Below, one piece after another: positions 13,822-22,115 of a stretch of DNA of 34,079 nt (the stretch's first letter is position 1; each line of letters begins with the position of its first letter). Where the stretch lies: the IMG/VR virus record IMGVR_UViG_3300038436_000240, positions 1 through 34,079 of that record. One strand, given 5' to 3'. Under the pieces are notes generated by a model. It ran no database searches. It saw only the letters and a program-made list of their open reading frames with translations, and was not told the DNA's origin. Origin of the DNA: a virus. The position numbers and the translations under genes were made by a program.

Positions 13822-15461
13822 ACTATCTAATCGAATACTACAATGAAATTGAAGATGGTAATATATTAGTAGGTCAAGAACTAAAAACGGAGTTAGATCA
13901 ACTTATCCAAGATCTGGAAAATCCTACATACATTTTTGATGAAAAACCAGGTAACTTGAGAATTGATTTCATTGAGACATTTTGTAAACACACAAAATCA
14001 CCATTTAATGGATTACCATTCATCTTAGAACTTTGGGAAAAAGCACTCATTCAAACTGCTTATGGATTTAAAATGGCTGATTCAGGACTCAGAAGATTTA
14101 ATGAAGTCATATTACTGATTGCTCGCAAGAATGGTAAGACAACATTTGTTGCAGGTATTGATTTAGCTGAGTTTTTTCTTTCAAGCGGTGGAGTGGATAT
14201 CGTATGTGCTTCTAATACAACAGAACAAGCTAACATTCTTTTTGAAGAGATTAATAATATGAGAGAGCAATCTCCAGCTTTATCCAAAGATACTAGAAGC
14301 AAGAAGAACATCTTTCATATCTATTCACCAAAAACAAAGAATAAGATAAAGAAGCTATCTGCTCAATCAAGAAATAAAGATGGATACAATATCGAGGTTG
14401 GTTGTATTGATGAGGTTCATGAAATGACTGATTCTAAAGTCTATGACGCAATCAAACAATCACAATCAACTAAAAAAGAACCGCTCATATTTATCATAAC
14501 CACTGAAGGAACAACTATCGGTGGTTTTTTAGATAGCAAGTTAGATTATGCTAGAAAGATGCTAAAAGGTGAAATCTCAGATCATAGGGTATTGCCCTGG
14601 TTATATACTCAGGACTCAACCAAAGAAATATATGAAGATCAATCAACTTGGCAAAAGTCAAATCCGAGTATTGGTGTTGTTAAAACGCCTTTATATTTAG
14701 AAGATGTTATGAACAAATCGAAACATGATTTATCAACTAGAGTGACGATGCTTTGTAAGGATTTTAATATCAAACAAGCAGATTCTGGATCGTGGTTATC
14801 CTTTGATGACTTAAACAATGAAGATACTTACTCAATTGATGAACTAAGAGATTCATATGCGGTTGGTGGCGTAGACTTATCATCGACCACTGATTTAACA
14901 GCTGCAGTACTTGTCATTCAAAAACGAGATAGCAACAAGAAGTATGTGATTCCACATTTTTTTATGCCAAGCGAAGTTGTAGAGAAAAGAATCAAAGAAG
15001 ATAACGTGCCATATGATATCTGGATTAAAAAGGGTTTTGTAACTTTAACTGAAGGCAATCAAAATGACTTTAGTTTGGTGACTCAATGGTTCATGAAGAT
15101 GATACAAATATATGGTATTAGACCTCTATGGGTTGGATATGATCCATGGAATTCTCAATATTGGATTAAAGAAATGGAAGATTTAGGATTTAATATGGAT
15201 AAAGTAAGACAAGGCATCTATTCGTTGTCCGAACCTATGAAAATCTTGGAAGCTGATCTAAAGAACAACCTGGTAAATTACAATAATAATCCAATCATGA
15301 AATGGTGTCTATCAAATACACAAGCGAAAGTTGATTTAAATGGAAACATACAACCATCAAAACTTAACTCTAAATACAAACGAATTGATGGTACAGTTGC
15401 TTTAATCATTGCATATGTTATTCTTAATAGATATAAAACAGACTATGAGAACATGTTATAA
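13818..15461 (+). CDS. terL: Terminase large subunit
   Basis: The 547-aa packaging motor and nuclease of the Terminase_1/HK97 type. Walker A is ARKNGKTT (about 102-109), Walker B and catalytic acid are GCIDEVHEM (about 197), and coupling motif FIITTEGTT follows. The C-terminal RNase H-like nuclease begins at AVGGVDLSSTTDLTA, with the first metal-binding Asp, and continues to YDPWNSQYW and GTVALIIAYVIL. Length is typical. It pumps DNA into the prohead through the portal and cuts at cos together with HNH and TerS. The next structural gene (portal) is separated from it by a 1.2-kb cargo island. Confidence 0.93.
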   Translation: MNYLIEYYNEIEDGNILVGQELKTELDQLIQDLENPTYIFDEKPGNLRIDFIETFCKHTKSPFNGLPFILELWEKALIQTAYGFKMADSGLRRFNEVILLIARKNGKTTFVAGIDLAEFFLSSGGVDIVCASNTTEQANILFEEINNMREQSPALSKDTRSKKNIFHIYSPKTKNKIKKLSAQSRNKDGYNIEVGCIDEVHEMTDSKVYDAIKQSQSTKKEPLIFIITTEGTTIGGFLDSKLDYARKMLKGEISDHRVLPWLYTQDSTKEIYEDQSTWQKSNPSIGVVKTPLYLEDVMNKSKHDLSTRVTMLCKDFNIKQADSGSWLSFDDLNNEDTYSIDELRDSYAVGGVDLSSTTDLTAAVLVIQKRDSNKKYVIPHFFMPSEVVEKRIKEDNVPYDIWIKKGFVTLTEGNQNDFSLVTQWFMKMIQIYGIRPLWVGYDPWNSQYWIKEMEDLGFNMDKVRQGIYSLSEPMKILEADLKNNLVNYNNNPIMKWCLSNTQAKVDLNGNIQPSKLNSKYKRIDGTVALIIAYVILNRYKTDYENML

Positions 15462-15473
15462 ATACAAAATTAC

Positions 15474-15502
15474 TTGTATTTGAATAAAAAAAATGCTAGA
15501 AT
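15474..15502 (+). promoter_or_regulatory. Promoter of the 47-aa gene
   Basis: TTGTAT (15474-15479) and TAGAAT (15497-15502) with a 17-base spacer, immediately after terL and about 24 bases before the RBS/ATG of the small gene at 15526. Confidence 0.6.
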
Positions 15503-15525
15503 ATAAAGACAAGAGAGGTGTCTGT

Positions 15526-15669
15526 ATGGATTTAGAAAAAATCAAAGAGATAGAAGATATGATTTTTGAATTAGGTCTTGAAGACAAAGAAAAAGAAGAA
15601 CTATCTATTGGTTCATTTGATGGTAAAAACAAGGACCAAGAAATTATATTTTCAGTTAATTCAATTTAA
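15526..15669 (+). CDS. 47-aa acidic protein in cargo island
   Basis: Not recognised. The gene has its own promoter, an AGAGAGGTG RBS about seven bases before the ATG and a shared terminator, so it is very likely real despite its size. The product is highly charged and acidic: a helical first half (MDLEKIKEIEDMIFELG, EDKEKEE) and a strand-like end (DQEIIFSVNSI). There is no membrane segment. It converges on the minus-strand protease gene, the two stops lying 16 bases apart. It could be a regulator, inhibitor or substrate of the protease, or an independent gene. Only its existence is well supported. Confidence 0.65.
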   Translation: MDLEKIKEIEDMIFELGLEDKEKEELSIGSFDGKNKDQEIIFSVNSI

Positions 15670-15670
15670 A

Positions 15671-15701
15671 AAAGAATGCTCAAATTAAGCATTCTTTTTT
15701 T
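15671..15701. terminator. Bidirectional intrinsic terminator
   Basis: AAAGAATGCT (15671-15680) and AGCATTCTTT (15688-15697) pair perfectly over ten bases around a seven-base loop, with A-run on the left and T-run on the right. It can end transcription from both the 47-aa gene and the convergent protease gene. The hairpin overlaps the last codons of the protease. Confidence 0.85.
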
Positions 15702-16593
15702 GTGGCTGAATTATTGGCATTGAAGAAATCAAAGTTTTGCCATTATTATTCTCAATGATTTTTACTGCTGACGAAATCTCAAATGTAAGATTTACAGAAT
15801 GATGTATAGATAATACCAAATCTTGAAGAGTCTGATCATCTTCTAGGTTTTTTATTTTAAGTCCCACATTCTTACACCAAGTATGGTTAAAATGTCTTGC
15901 GTGGAATTTTGAATCTTGATTTTCGTTTAGTTTATTGACAATATTGTTTATAAGCTCATCTTTATTTTCTTCATCTTTTAGCATGCATTTTGATAGCCAT
16001 TCTTTAACTAATATACCAGATAAATCAATGGCATTTATTACTGTTTTATAATCTGCTTTATTATATTTATCAAGGAGAATTTTCCAATAAAAATACGACT
16101 TGGAATCTTTAGTCAACTGCTCTTGAGCTTCTTCAAATTCTTTTTTAATGTTAAATGCAGGAATACCACCAAACTGAGGATCAATAGGTCCTAGACTAGA
16201 ATGATACCCCATTACTATTTCTTTGGAGGCACAAGCTAACATAGTCCCGGCAGACATTGCCATATGTGGAACAATTACACGAATATCGGAATTGAAAATA
16301 TCCTTAAGATAATTTACAATCGATTCAGTTGCTACAGGGTTTCCACCTGGTGTATGTAGAATCAGATCTAATCCTTTATCCCTTTCAAGGTTGTGAACTG
16401 TTTCCATAAAACCATTCATGTCGGTATCATTGATATCTACGTTTTGGTGTTGTTTAGTCAAAAATGCAGAATAGTATATGATAGTATTTCTTCCAGTGTA
16501 TTCACTTAGTGATTTTATAAATCCACGTCTAACATCATCAATATTTTTTCTATTTTGTTTTATATCGTTTAATATTTCGCTCCAAGTAGGCAT
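15685..16593 (-). CDS. SppA/ClpP-fold serine protease (SDH family)
   Basis: The 302-aa product is the only convincing minus-strand gene. It has the ClpP/SppA crotonase-like fold signature of the serine-dehydrogenase-proteinase (Ser-Asp-His) family: LILHTPGGNP (oxyanion region, residues 77-86), MAMSAGTMLA with nucleophile S114, and SSLGPIDPQ with D138. A histidine cluster at H231/H234/H237 before the GLKI segment probably supplies the third residue. No clear signal peptide or membrane anchor is seen, so it is likely cytosolic. It has a GGGGG RBS and its own strong promoter. It is not the head protease, which is separate at 18072. Placed between terL and portal in opposite orientation, it looks like an expressed moron (superinfection or defence role possible). 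Confidence 0.83.
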   Translation of the reverse strand: MPTWSEILNDIKQNRKNIDDVRRGFIKSLSEYTGRNTIIYYSAFLTKQHQNVDINDTDMNGFMETVHNLERDKGLDLILHTPGGNPVATESIVNYLKDIFNSDIRVIVPHMAMSAGTMLACASKEIVMGYHSSLGPIDPQFGGIPAFNIKKEFEEAQEQLTKDSKSYFYWKILLDKYNKADYKTVINAIDLSGILVKEWLSKCMLKDEENKDELINNIVNKLNENQDSKFHARHFNHTWCKNVGLKIKNLEDDQTLQDLVLSIHHSVNLTFEISSAVKIIENNNGKTLISSMPIIQPQKKNA

Positions 16594-16625
16594 TTAAATT
16601 CCCCCTTCGTATGATATTTATATTA

Positions 16626-16654
16626 ATTATATCATCATTTTAAAAGATTGTCAC
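16626..16654 (-). promoter_or_regulatory. Promoter of the minus-strand protease
   Basis: On the minus strand, GTGACA (16654-16649) and TATAAT (16631-16626) are separated by 17 bases, close to consensus, and lie about 35 bases before the protease start. The promoter overlaps the short gap before the portal gene. Confidence 0.72.
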
Positions 16655-16671
16655 CCTGTTAGGAGGTTCAT

Positions 16672-17889
16672 ATGGGTCTTATTAAAAGGAAAAGTAAAAC
16701 TGGATCATTTGATGCACTCCAGTTAATTAGTAATTTAAATACATTTTATACACCGTTTGGAACAAATATTTCAAAAAGTGATGTGGTTAAGATATGCATT
16801 GATAGGGTTGCGAGCCAATGTGCTAAGCTCAAACCAAGATTTATCAAAACCGAAAACGATAAGACAGTGACCGAGAAAAAAGGTCAACTGTCTTTTTTAT
16901 TGAAGTATAAGCCAAACGAGATTATGACTCCCTACGATTTCATCTACAAAACGATTACATTGTTATTACTGAATGATAATGCGTTTATTTATCCAAAGTT
17001 TGATAAGAATTCAGGTGAACTCAAAGGTATCTATCCATTAAGACCAATTACAGTTGAAATGATTGTTGATAATGCTGACACCTATTTTATCAAGCTGCTA
17101 TTTGATAATGGAGAATCATACATTTTACCATACGACAATATTATCCATTTGAGACGTCATTTTGGACAAAACGATATCTTTGGTGGTAATGGATCAAGTG
17201 GTGATCATGAGGCTATTCTTAAAACAATATCAATTAATGATAGCTTGTTACAAGGGATTGATAATGCAATTAAATCCTCCATGCAGATTAAAGGTATTGT
17301 TAAGATGAACGGTATGTTATCAGAAGCTGATAAGAAAAAACAAAGAGAACTCTTTGATAGTGCACTTTCTGATTCAGTCAACACAAAAGGAAGTTCTATC
17401 ATTCCTATTGATCTAAAGAGTGAGTATATTCCTTTGGATGTTGATCCGAAATTAATTGATAAAGATACACTAGAATTCTTGCAATCAAAAATACTCGATT
17501 ATTTTGGTGTCTCAGTTCCAATATTCACAAGTAAGTATTCAGAAGAAGAGTTTAATTCATTTTACGAGTCAACCATTGAGCCTTTAGCTATTCAACTTAG
17601 CGAGGCTTTTTCTATAGGCTTACTTACCAATAATCAATTAGAACGTGGAGAAGAAATTATCTTTTATAGCGAAAGATTACAATATGCTTCATGGAACACT
17701 AAAGTTACTGCAATTGAAAAACTCATGAGTCTAGGAATTATGTCACTCAATGAATCAAGAGCGCTACTCGGATTAGAACCTATAGAAGGTGGAAACAAAC
17801 GCCTTCAATCATTAAACTTTGTTGATGCTGATAAAGCAAATCAATATCAAGTTGGAACGGAGGAACCTAAAGATGAAAATAACAGTTAA
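16672..17889 (+). CDS. Portal protein (HK97 family)
   Basis: The 405-aa protein matches HK97-type portals: N-terminal SKSDVVKICIDRVASQCAKL, then LLKYKPNEIMTPYDF, LLLNDNAFIYPKF, the DNIIHLRRHF strand, and the wing/stem region up to SRALLGLEPIEGG. Twelve copies form the ring at one vertex through which TerL pumps DNA. RBS AGGAGG precedes the start. It begins the head operon right after the minus-strand protease promoter, so no dedicated + strand promoter is evident in the gap. Length is typical (380-420). Confidence 0.92.
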   Translation: MGLIKRKSKTGSFDALQLISNLNTFYTPFGTNISKSDVVKICIDRVASQCAKLKPRFIKTENDKTVTEKKGQLSFLLKYKPNEIMTPYDFIYKTITLLLLNDNAFIYPKFDKNSGELKGIYPLRPITVEMIVDNADTYFIKLLFDNGESYILPYDNIIHLRRHFGQNDIFGGNGSSGDHEAILKTISINDSLLQGIDNAIKSSMQIKGIVKMNGMLSEADKKKQRELFDSALSDSVNTKGSSIIPIDLKSEYIPLDVDPKLIDKDTLEFLQSKILDYFGVSVPIFTSKYSEEEFNSFYESTIEPLAIQLSEAFSIGLLTNNQLERGEEIIFYSERLQYASWNTKVTAIEKLMSLGIMSLNESRALLGLEPIEGGNKRLQSLNFVDADKANQYQVGTEEPKDENNS

Positions 17890-18088
17890 TGGAAAGATTT
17901 CAGAAGATGCTTTAAAAGTTATTCTGGAAACACAAAAAGCAAAAACGATCATCATTGATGACTATTGTAAGAAGGAAAAACTCGAGTCACTTTTCTATAA
18001 AGACTCTGAGCTTGAATATGAATATCAAAAACAAGTAACACCAAAACCAAAGAAAGTAGAGACACGTAAGAATGATAAAGGAAACTAG
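17873..18088 (+). CDS. Small hypothetical protein between portal and protease (71 aa)
   Basis: The start at 17873 lies behind GGAGG and overlaps the portal end by 17 bases; its own end overlaps the protease start by 17 bases. The first half looks like a compact strand-helix-strand (MKITVNGKISEDALKVIL then KTIIIDDY), the end is lysine-rich (PKPKKVETRKNDKGN). No family name can be given. Small ORFs at this spot are common in HK97-type phages, so a head-assembly accessory role is plausible but unsupported by motif. Confidence 0.6.
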   Translation: MKITVNGKISEDALKVILETQKAKTIIIDDYCKKEKLESLFYKDSELEYEYQKQVTPKPKKVETRKNDKGN

Positions 18089-18662
18089 ATTAGCTGATGT
18101 CACGCTTCATGAAGAAGACGACAAGATGATATTAGAAGGCTATGCATTAGTCTTTAACAATGAAACATTAATAGGTGATGAAGAATATGGTTTCCTTGAG
18201 GAAATCGATTCAAGAGCCTTATCGGAAACTAAAATGAAGGATGTTCCTATGAAGTACAATCATATGGACTCCTTTTTAATTATCGCTAGAACTAAGAATC
18301 AATCCCTATCCCTTACTGTAGATAGTATCGGTTTGAAAGTACGTGCTGAATTATTAGACACAAACACCAATCAAGACATCTACAAAATGGTAAGAAGTGG
18401 ATTGTTGGATAAGATGAGTTTTGCCTTTACGGTTGATGAACAAGTATGGAACCGAGAAGGTAGAATTCCAAAGAGAACTATTACAAAAATTGAAAGGTTG
18501 TATGATGTGTCGGTTGTGGATACTCCAGCATATGATGCAACTAGTATATACGCTCGTTCTTTAGAATCTATGGAGTTAGAACTAAAGGCTATGGATTTAG
18601 CTGAGCAGCAACAAAAATCAAACATTATCAAAAAACGTATCAAAATCAAAACCCAAATCTAA
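18072..18662 (+). CDS. Prohead protease (HK97 family, U35)
   Basis: The 196-aa serine protease cleaves the N-terminal delta domain of the major capsid protein during maturation. Family motifs visible are EGYALVFNN, EEIDSRAL, PMKYNHMD with H64, and MSFAFTV with S116, the His-Ser catalytic pair, plus SVVDTPAYDATS near the end. The C-terminal lysine-rich extension (about residues 165-196) follows the protease fold. It is immediately followed by the capsid gene with only a 15-base gap, the canonical order. Confidence 0.92.
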   Translation: MIKETRLADVTLHEEDDKMILEGYALVFNNETLIGDEEYGFLEEIDSRALSETKMKDVPMKYNHMDSFLIIARTKNQSLSLTVDSIGLKVRAELLDTNTNQDIYKMVRSGLLDKMSFAFTVDEQVWNREGRIPKRTITKIERLYDVSVVDTPAYDATSIYARSLESMELELKAMDLAEQQQKSNIIKKRIKIKTQI

Positions 18663-18677
18663 AAGGAGAAAGAAACT

Positions 18678-19811
18678 ATGAATTTAGAATTAAGACGAAA
18701 AGAAATCGAGTCAAGACTGACTGAAATCAGAGGTCTTGTCGATAATGAAACAGATATTACAAAACTTGAAGCACTTGATACAGAAACAAGTGAACTTCAG
18801 GAAGAACGCAGTGTGATTGACAAGAAAATGGCGATTGCTAGCAAAGCGGAAATCAAACCGATCATCATTGATAACCGCACTCAAATTGATAAAGAAAAAC
18901 TCGAAAAGCGTGCAGCAAGTTTGCGTGAAAGTCGTGTGATTCAAGTATCAAGTGAAGAAATCTTACTACCTGATCAAACTGCTTCAGGATTAGCACCAGT
19001 ACCATTTGCTCAAGTTTCATCGCTTGTTGATCGTGTGAATGTTATCAATCTAAATGGTGGAGAGACTTACAAGAAATCATTTGTTAAGAGCAATGGTATT
19101 GCAGGGACTACTCTTGAAGGGCAACCTTACAGTGAAACAGAACCAGCATTTGGTTATTTGACAATTTCAAAAGTTAAGATTACTGCTTATACAGAAATCA
19201 CAGAGGAACTTGAGAAATTACCAGCGATTCCTTATCAAGCTGAAGTGTTACGTAATATCAACATTTCACTTAAAAAGAAAATTAGCGAACAAATCTTACG
19301 TGGTGCAGGAACAACGAATACCTTCACTGGAATCTTTAGTGATGCAGCTGTCGCACTTGCTGATAAAGCTCCTCTTGAAATTGAAGCGATTACGGATTCC
19401 ACACTTGATGATATTGTCTTTGCATACGGTGGAGATGAGGAAATTGAAGGTGGAGCAGTCCTTATCTTGAATAAGAATGACTTGCGTGCTTTCGCTGGTC
19501 TTAAGACGCAAGAAGGTCGTAAAGTTCATACAATTGATTATGTGAACAAGACTATTGACGGCATTCCTTATATCATCAATTCGCATTGTAAAGCAATTTC
19601 CGATAGCAATACAACAGCTGGTGAATATGGTATCGCGTATGGTGCACTTAAGAACTACGAAGTGCCAGTATTCTCACCAGTTGAAATTGGTAAGTCTACT
19701 GATTACAAATTCAAAGATGGAATCATCAGCTACAAAGCATCAGTGTTTACTGGTGGTAACGTAGTCGGCTATAACGGATTCCTTCGTATCAAAAAGAAAG
19801 CTGCAGCCTAA
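18678..19811 (+). CDS. Major capsid protein (HK97 family)
   Basis: The 377-aa protein has an N-terminal charged coiled-coil delta domain (about residues 1-95: RKEIESRLTEIRGLVDNE) expected to act as scaffold and be removed by the protease upstream. The HK97-fold shell domain follows, with LLPDQTASGLAPVPFAQ, the ITAYTEITEEL spine, the EQILRGAGTTNTFTGIF segment and a GGDEEIEGGAVLILNK region. The end (YKASVFTGGNVVGYNGFLRI) matches the family's final strands. RBS AAGGAG is strong, as expected for the most abundant virion protein. Confidence 0.94.
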   Translation: MNLELRRKEIESRLTEIRGLVDNETDITKLEALDTETSELQEERSVIDKKMAIASKAEIKPIIIDNRTQIDKEKLEKRAASLRESRVIQVSSEEILLPDQTASGLAPVPFAQVSSLVDRVNVINLNGGETYKKSFVKSNGIAGTTLEGQPYSETEPAFGYLTISKVKITAYTEITEELEKLPAIPYQAEVLRNINISLKKKISEQILRGAGTTNTFTGIFSDAAVALADKAPLEIEAITDSTLDDIVFAYGGDEEIEGGAVLILNKNDLRAFAGLKTQEGRKVHTIDYVNKTIDGIPYIINSHCKAISDSNTTAGEYGIAYGALKNYEVPVFSPVEIGKSTDYKFKDGIISYKASVFTGGNVVGYNGFLRIKKKAAA

Positions 19812-19854
19812 AAACTGAAGCTAATCATTGAATCGTAAAGAAAGGATTGATCTC

Positions 19855-20151
19855 ATGGCGATACTAGACATTGTAAAAAAAGCACTACTTATACCACTGT
19901 CAGAAACATATGCTGACGATGAGTTATCCACTCACATAAGTAGCTGCAAGGCATACTTGACGAGTTGTGGGATCAATCCTTCTTACATCAATGACGAAAC
20001 AAACCCAATGGTAAGTACGATCATCATTATTTATGTAAAGACATTCTTTGGATTTAAAAATGATGGCAGTGCAAAAGAACTACCTAAAACATTTGACATG
20101 TTAGTAGGACAAATTGCGTTAACAAAAGGAGCAGATGAAAATGTATCCTAA
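19855..20151 (+). CDS. Head-tail connector protein (gp6-like)
   Basis: The product is 98 aa from the ATG at 19855, behind AAAGGATTG; an upstream in-frame TTG has no RBS. The sequence (LDIVKKALLIPLSETYADDELSTHISSCKAYL, then MVSTIIIIYVKTFFG) is the all-helical pattern of HK97 gp6/Gp15-like adaptors that dock below the portal. Position directly after the capsid is diagnostic. Its end overlaps the next gene. Confidence 0.82.
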   Translation: MAILDIVKKALLIPLSETYADDELSTHISSCKAYLTSCGINPSYINDETNPMVSTIIIIYVKTFFGFKNDGSAKELPKTFDMLVGQIALTKGADENVS

Positions 20152-20476
20152 CTCACCTAATATTAGATTGAAATTGTTAACTCTGAATCAAATACAAAAC
20201 TCAATAGGTACATCCAGCTTTCAATTGCATTCCTCTAAAGAAGTCATCGGTATTAATTTTAGTATCACTTCGAATGAATATTATGAGAGTAAGCGTACTG
20301 ATATCAAGATAGACTTGGCACTTAAAATTCAGAGTTTTCTTTTTAATCATAGTCAGTATGCAGACATTGATGGCAGTATCTATAAAATTGAGCGAACGTA
20401 TCAGGTTGGACAATTCATAGAACTTTATTTAAGTAAAACCAATATTAGAAAGAGTGATATCATTGGTTACGCTTGA
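20141..20476 (+). CDS. Head closure / head-tail joining protein
   Basis: The ATG at 20141 is preferred over 20135 because AAAGGAG is nine bases upstream of it. The 111-aa product is beta-rich (KEVIGINFSITSNEYYESKRTDIKIDLAL, QYADIDGSIYKIERTYQVGQFIELYL). This matches the size, position and strand content of siphovirus stoppers that seal the connector after packaging. Exact family was not identified from sequence motifs, so the call rests mostly on gene order. Confidence 0.65.
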   Translation: MYPNSPNIRLKLLTLNQIQNSIGTSSFQLHSSKEVIGINFSITSNEYYESKRTDIKIDLALKIQSFLFNHSQYADIDGSIYKIERTYQVGQFIELYLSKTNIRKSDIIGYA

Positions 20477-20846
20477 TGAACTTGGATTTGCTATATCTGA
20501 TATGGTTGATGAGTATGCTCAAGAGGTAATTCTTAGACTTGGAAAAAAACTTGATGAGACAGCAAATGAAATTGTGAAATATATCAAATCGAATGCACCA
20601 AGAAGTGGTGGATCAAAACCTTTTGCTGATTCATTCGTTGCTGTATCTCAAGGCAGTGGAATCAATAAATCCATCGTTATTTTTTCAAGTGAAAAAGGAA
20701 AACTAACACACTTACTTGAGTTTGGTTTCACACACAGAAGTGGTAAATATGTAGGACCAAGACCGTTCTTGCGACCAGCCTACGATATATTTACTCCAAA
20801 GATGCTAGACGATATCAAATCAATTATTGAAAAGGGTGATGGTTAA
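20463..20846 (+). CDS. HK97 gp10-like tail completion protein
   Basis: The protein matches the HK97 gp10 family: an N-terminal helix (VDEYAQEVILRLGKKLDETANEIVKYIK) followed by SNAPRSGG, the HLLEFGFTHRSGKYVGPRPFLRPAYD signature and a closing helix. It joins tail tube to head. The TTG at 20463 has AGAAAGAG eight bases upstream and gives 127 aa; a GTG at 20454 would add three residues. The start overlaps the upstream gene and its stop overlaps the next start as TAATG, giving tight coupling. Confidence 0.83.
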   Translation: MVTLDELGFAISDMVDEYAQEVILRLGKKLDETANEIVKYIKSNAPRSGGSKPFADSFVAVSQGSGINKSIVIFSSEKGKLTHLLEFGFTHRSGKYVGPRPFLRPAYDIFTPKMLDDIKSIIEKGDG

Positions 20847-21181
20847 TGCAAGAAAAGTTAGAAGCTTTATATAGTACATTAAATTCAGTCATTCCTGGAA
20901 AAGTATCCTATGGAACGAGAGTAGGATTAGAAAATGATCCAAATTACATTATTTATCAGGAAATAACCAATCGAGCAATTGTTTATGCAGATGACAAATC
21001 GATTGCAAAAATTGCCACTTTTCAAATCAGTTTAATTACTGAGAAGAAAGATTTGTCACTAGAAGAAAGATTAGAAGCAGCCTTATATTTTATGGGCTAT
21101 GAATATGATTTATTGTCAGAATTCGTCAATGAAGATGGATCTATCAACAGAATTTATGAAATTAAACAGGAGGTTTTTTAA
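20846..21181 (+). CDS. Tail terminator/completion protein
   Basis: The 111-aa protein starts within the TAATG overlap with the gp10-like gene. Its pattern, helix (QEKLEALYSTLNSV), then strand YIIYQEITNR, then VYADDKSIAKIATFQISLITEKKD and a terminal helix-strand, fits the small alpha/beta tail-terminator family (gpU/Gp17-like). Located just before the major tail protein as expected. Assignment is from fold pattern and position. Confidence 0.7.
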   Translation: MQEKLEALYSTLNSVIPGKVSYGTRVGLENDPNYIIYQEITNRAIVYADDKSIAKIATFQISLITEKKDLSLEERLEAALYFMGYEYDLLSEFVNEDGSINRIYEIKQEVF

Positions 21182-21748
21182 ATGGGTAATAAAGTAACAT
21201 TTGGTTTAACAAACGTGCATTATGCACTTGCAACACAAGCAGAAGATGGTAGCTGGACTTTCGCTACACCGAAGCGTCTGGAAGGTGCACAAGAAATTAC
21301 AACTGAAGCCATCGGGGGAAGTTCACAAGTATATGCAGATGATAAAGTCATTGCAACATTGGTATCCAATTCCGGATCGAATGTCACGCTCAAGTTTACA
21401 GAAATTGATGAAGCCTTTAAAAAAGATATCTTTGGATTCTTAGAAGATACGAATGGTAACTTAGTTGAAATACTCAATGCAGAGACAAAGACATTTGCAC
21501 TTGGATATGAGATTCAAGGTGATGTTAAAGCACGTCGTATATGGTATTACTTATGCACAGCAACTCCATCAGGAGACTCGAGCAAATCAAAAGGTGATTC
21601 AATTGAAGCTAATTCGATAGAACTTAGTATCACAGCAAGACCAATCGAATCTGGTAACAATCTGATTTTGAGAGTTATTGCTGGTGTGGGTGATAGTAAC
21701 TATAGTACTTTCTTGACAACAGCACCAACTTTACCAACGTTTATCTAA
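21182..21748 (+). CDS. Major tail protein (phi13 family)
   Basis: The 188-aa beta-rich protein begins GNKVTFGLTNVHYALATQ and has the conserved EITTEAIGGSSQVYADDKV motif, FGFLEDTNGNLVE, FALGYEIQGD and IWYYLCTATPSGDSS segments of phi13-type tail tube proteins. Hexameric rings of this protein form the tube around the tape measure. AGGAGG precedes the ATG directly after the terminator-protein stop. Length is typical. No Ig-like C-terminal extension is present. Confidence 0.88.
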   Translation: MGNKVTFGLTNVHYALATQAEDGSWTFATPKRLEGAQEITTEAIGGSSQVYADDKVIATLVSNSGSNVTLKFTEIDEAFKKDIFGFLEDTNGNLVEILNAETKTFALGYEIQGDVKARRIWYYLCTATPSGDSSKSKGDSIEANSIELSITARPIESGNNLILRVIAGVGDSNYSTFLTTAPTLPTFI

Positions 21749-21758
21749 GGAGTAAAAC

Positions 21759-22115
21759 ATGGAAAAAGTACTTAAACTTGGCGATAAGGAGTATCTTCTG
21801 CATTCATCACTATTTACGATTATTGATTATCGTAATGTATTCTCAACTGAGTTGTTTAGTGATATAAAAAAACTTGAGAAATCAAGTAGTAAAAAAGAAG
21901 AAGATCTTTCAACAGTGATTGATACGATCTTTAGGATCATCTATATACTACACCGACCATTCTACAAACAATCTTATAATGACTTCTTGATGTCGCTCGA
22001 TTTCTCTCTTTTAAGCAATCAAGATGAATTAGAAAATCTGACGAATGCGATAGGTGAAATGCTCGGTACGTTTCAAAAAGGAACCACACCCCAATCAGAC
22101 ATCAAAAGCAAATGA
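21759..22115 (+). CDS. Tail assembly chaperone, short form (gpG-like)
   Basis: The 118-aa helical protein lies exactly between the major tail and tape measure genes, where the lambda gpG analogue sits. It starts behind AAGGAG. Features are an LTTIDY-like strand region and the long helices ELFSDIKKLEKSSSKKEEDL and NDFLMSLDFSLLSNQDELENLTNAIGEML. The frame ends at 22115, but an overlapping frame continues to 22296, as in programmed-frameshift chaperones of siphoviruses. It coats the tape measure protein during tail tube assembly and is not in the virion. Confidence 0.8.
   Translation: MEKVLKLGDKEYLLHSSLFTIIDYRNVFSTELFSDIKKLEKSSSKKEEDLSTVIDTIFRIIYILHRPFYKQSYNDFLMSLDFSLLSNQDELENLTNAIGEMLGTFQKGTTPQSDIKSK

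Noticed and set aside
15685-16593. ClpP-type head maturation protease
   Set aside because: Opposite strand, own promoter, and a separate U35 prohead protease is present at 18072-18662.
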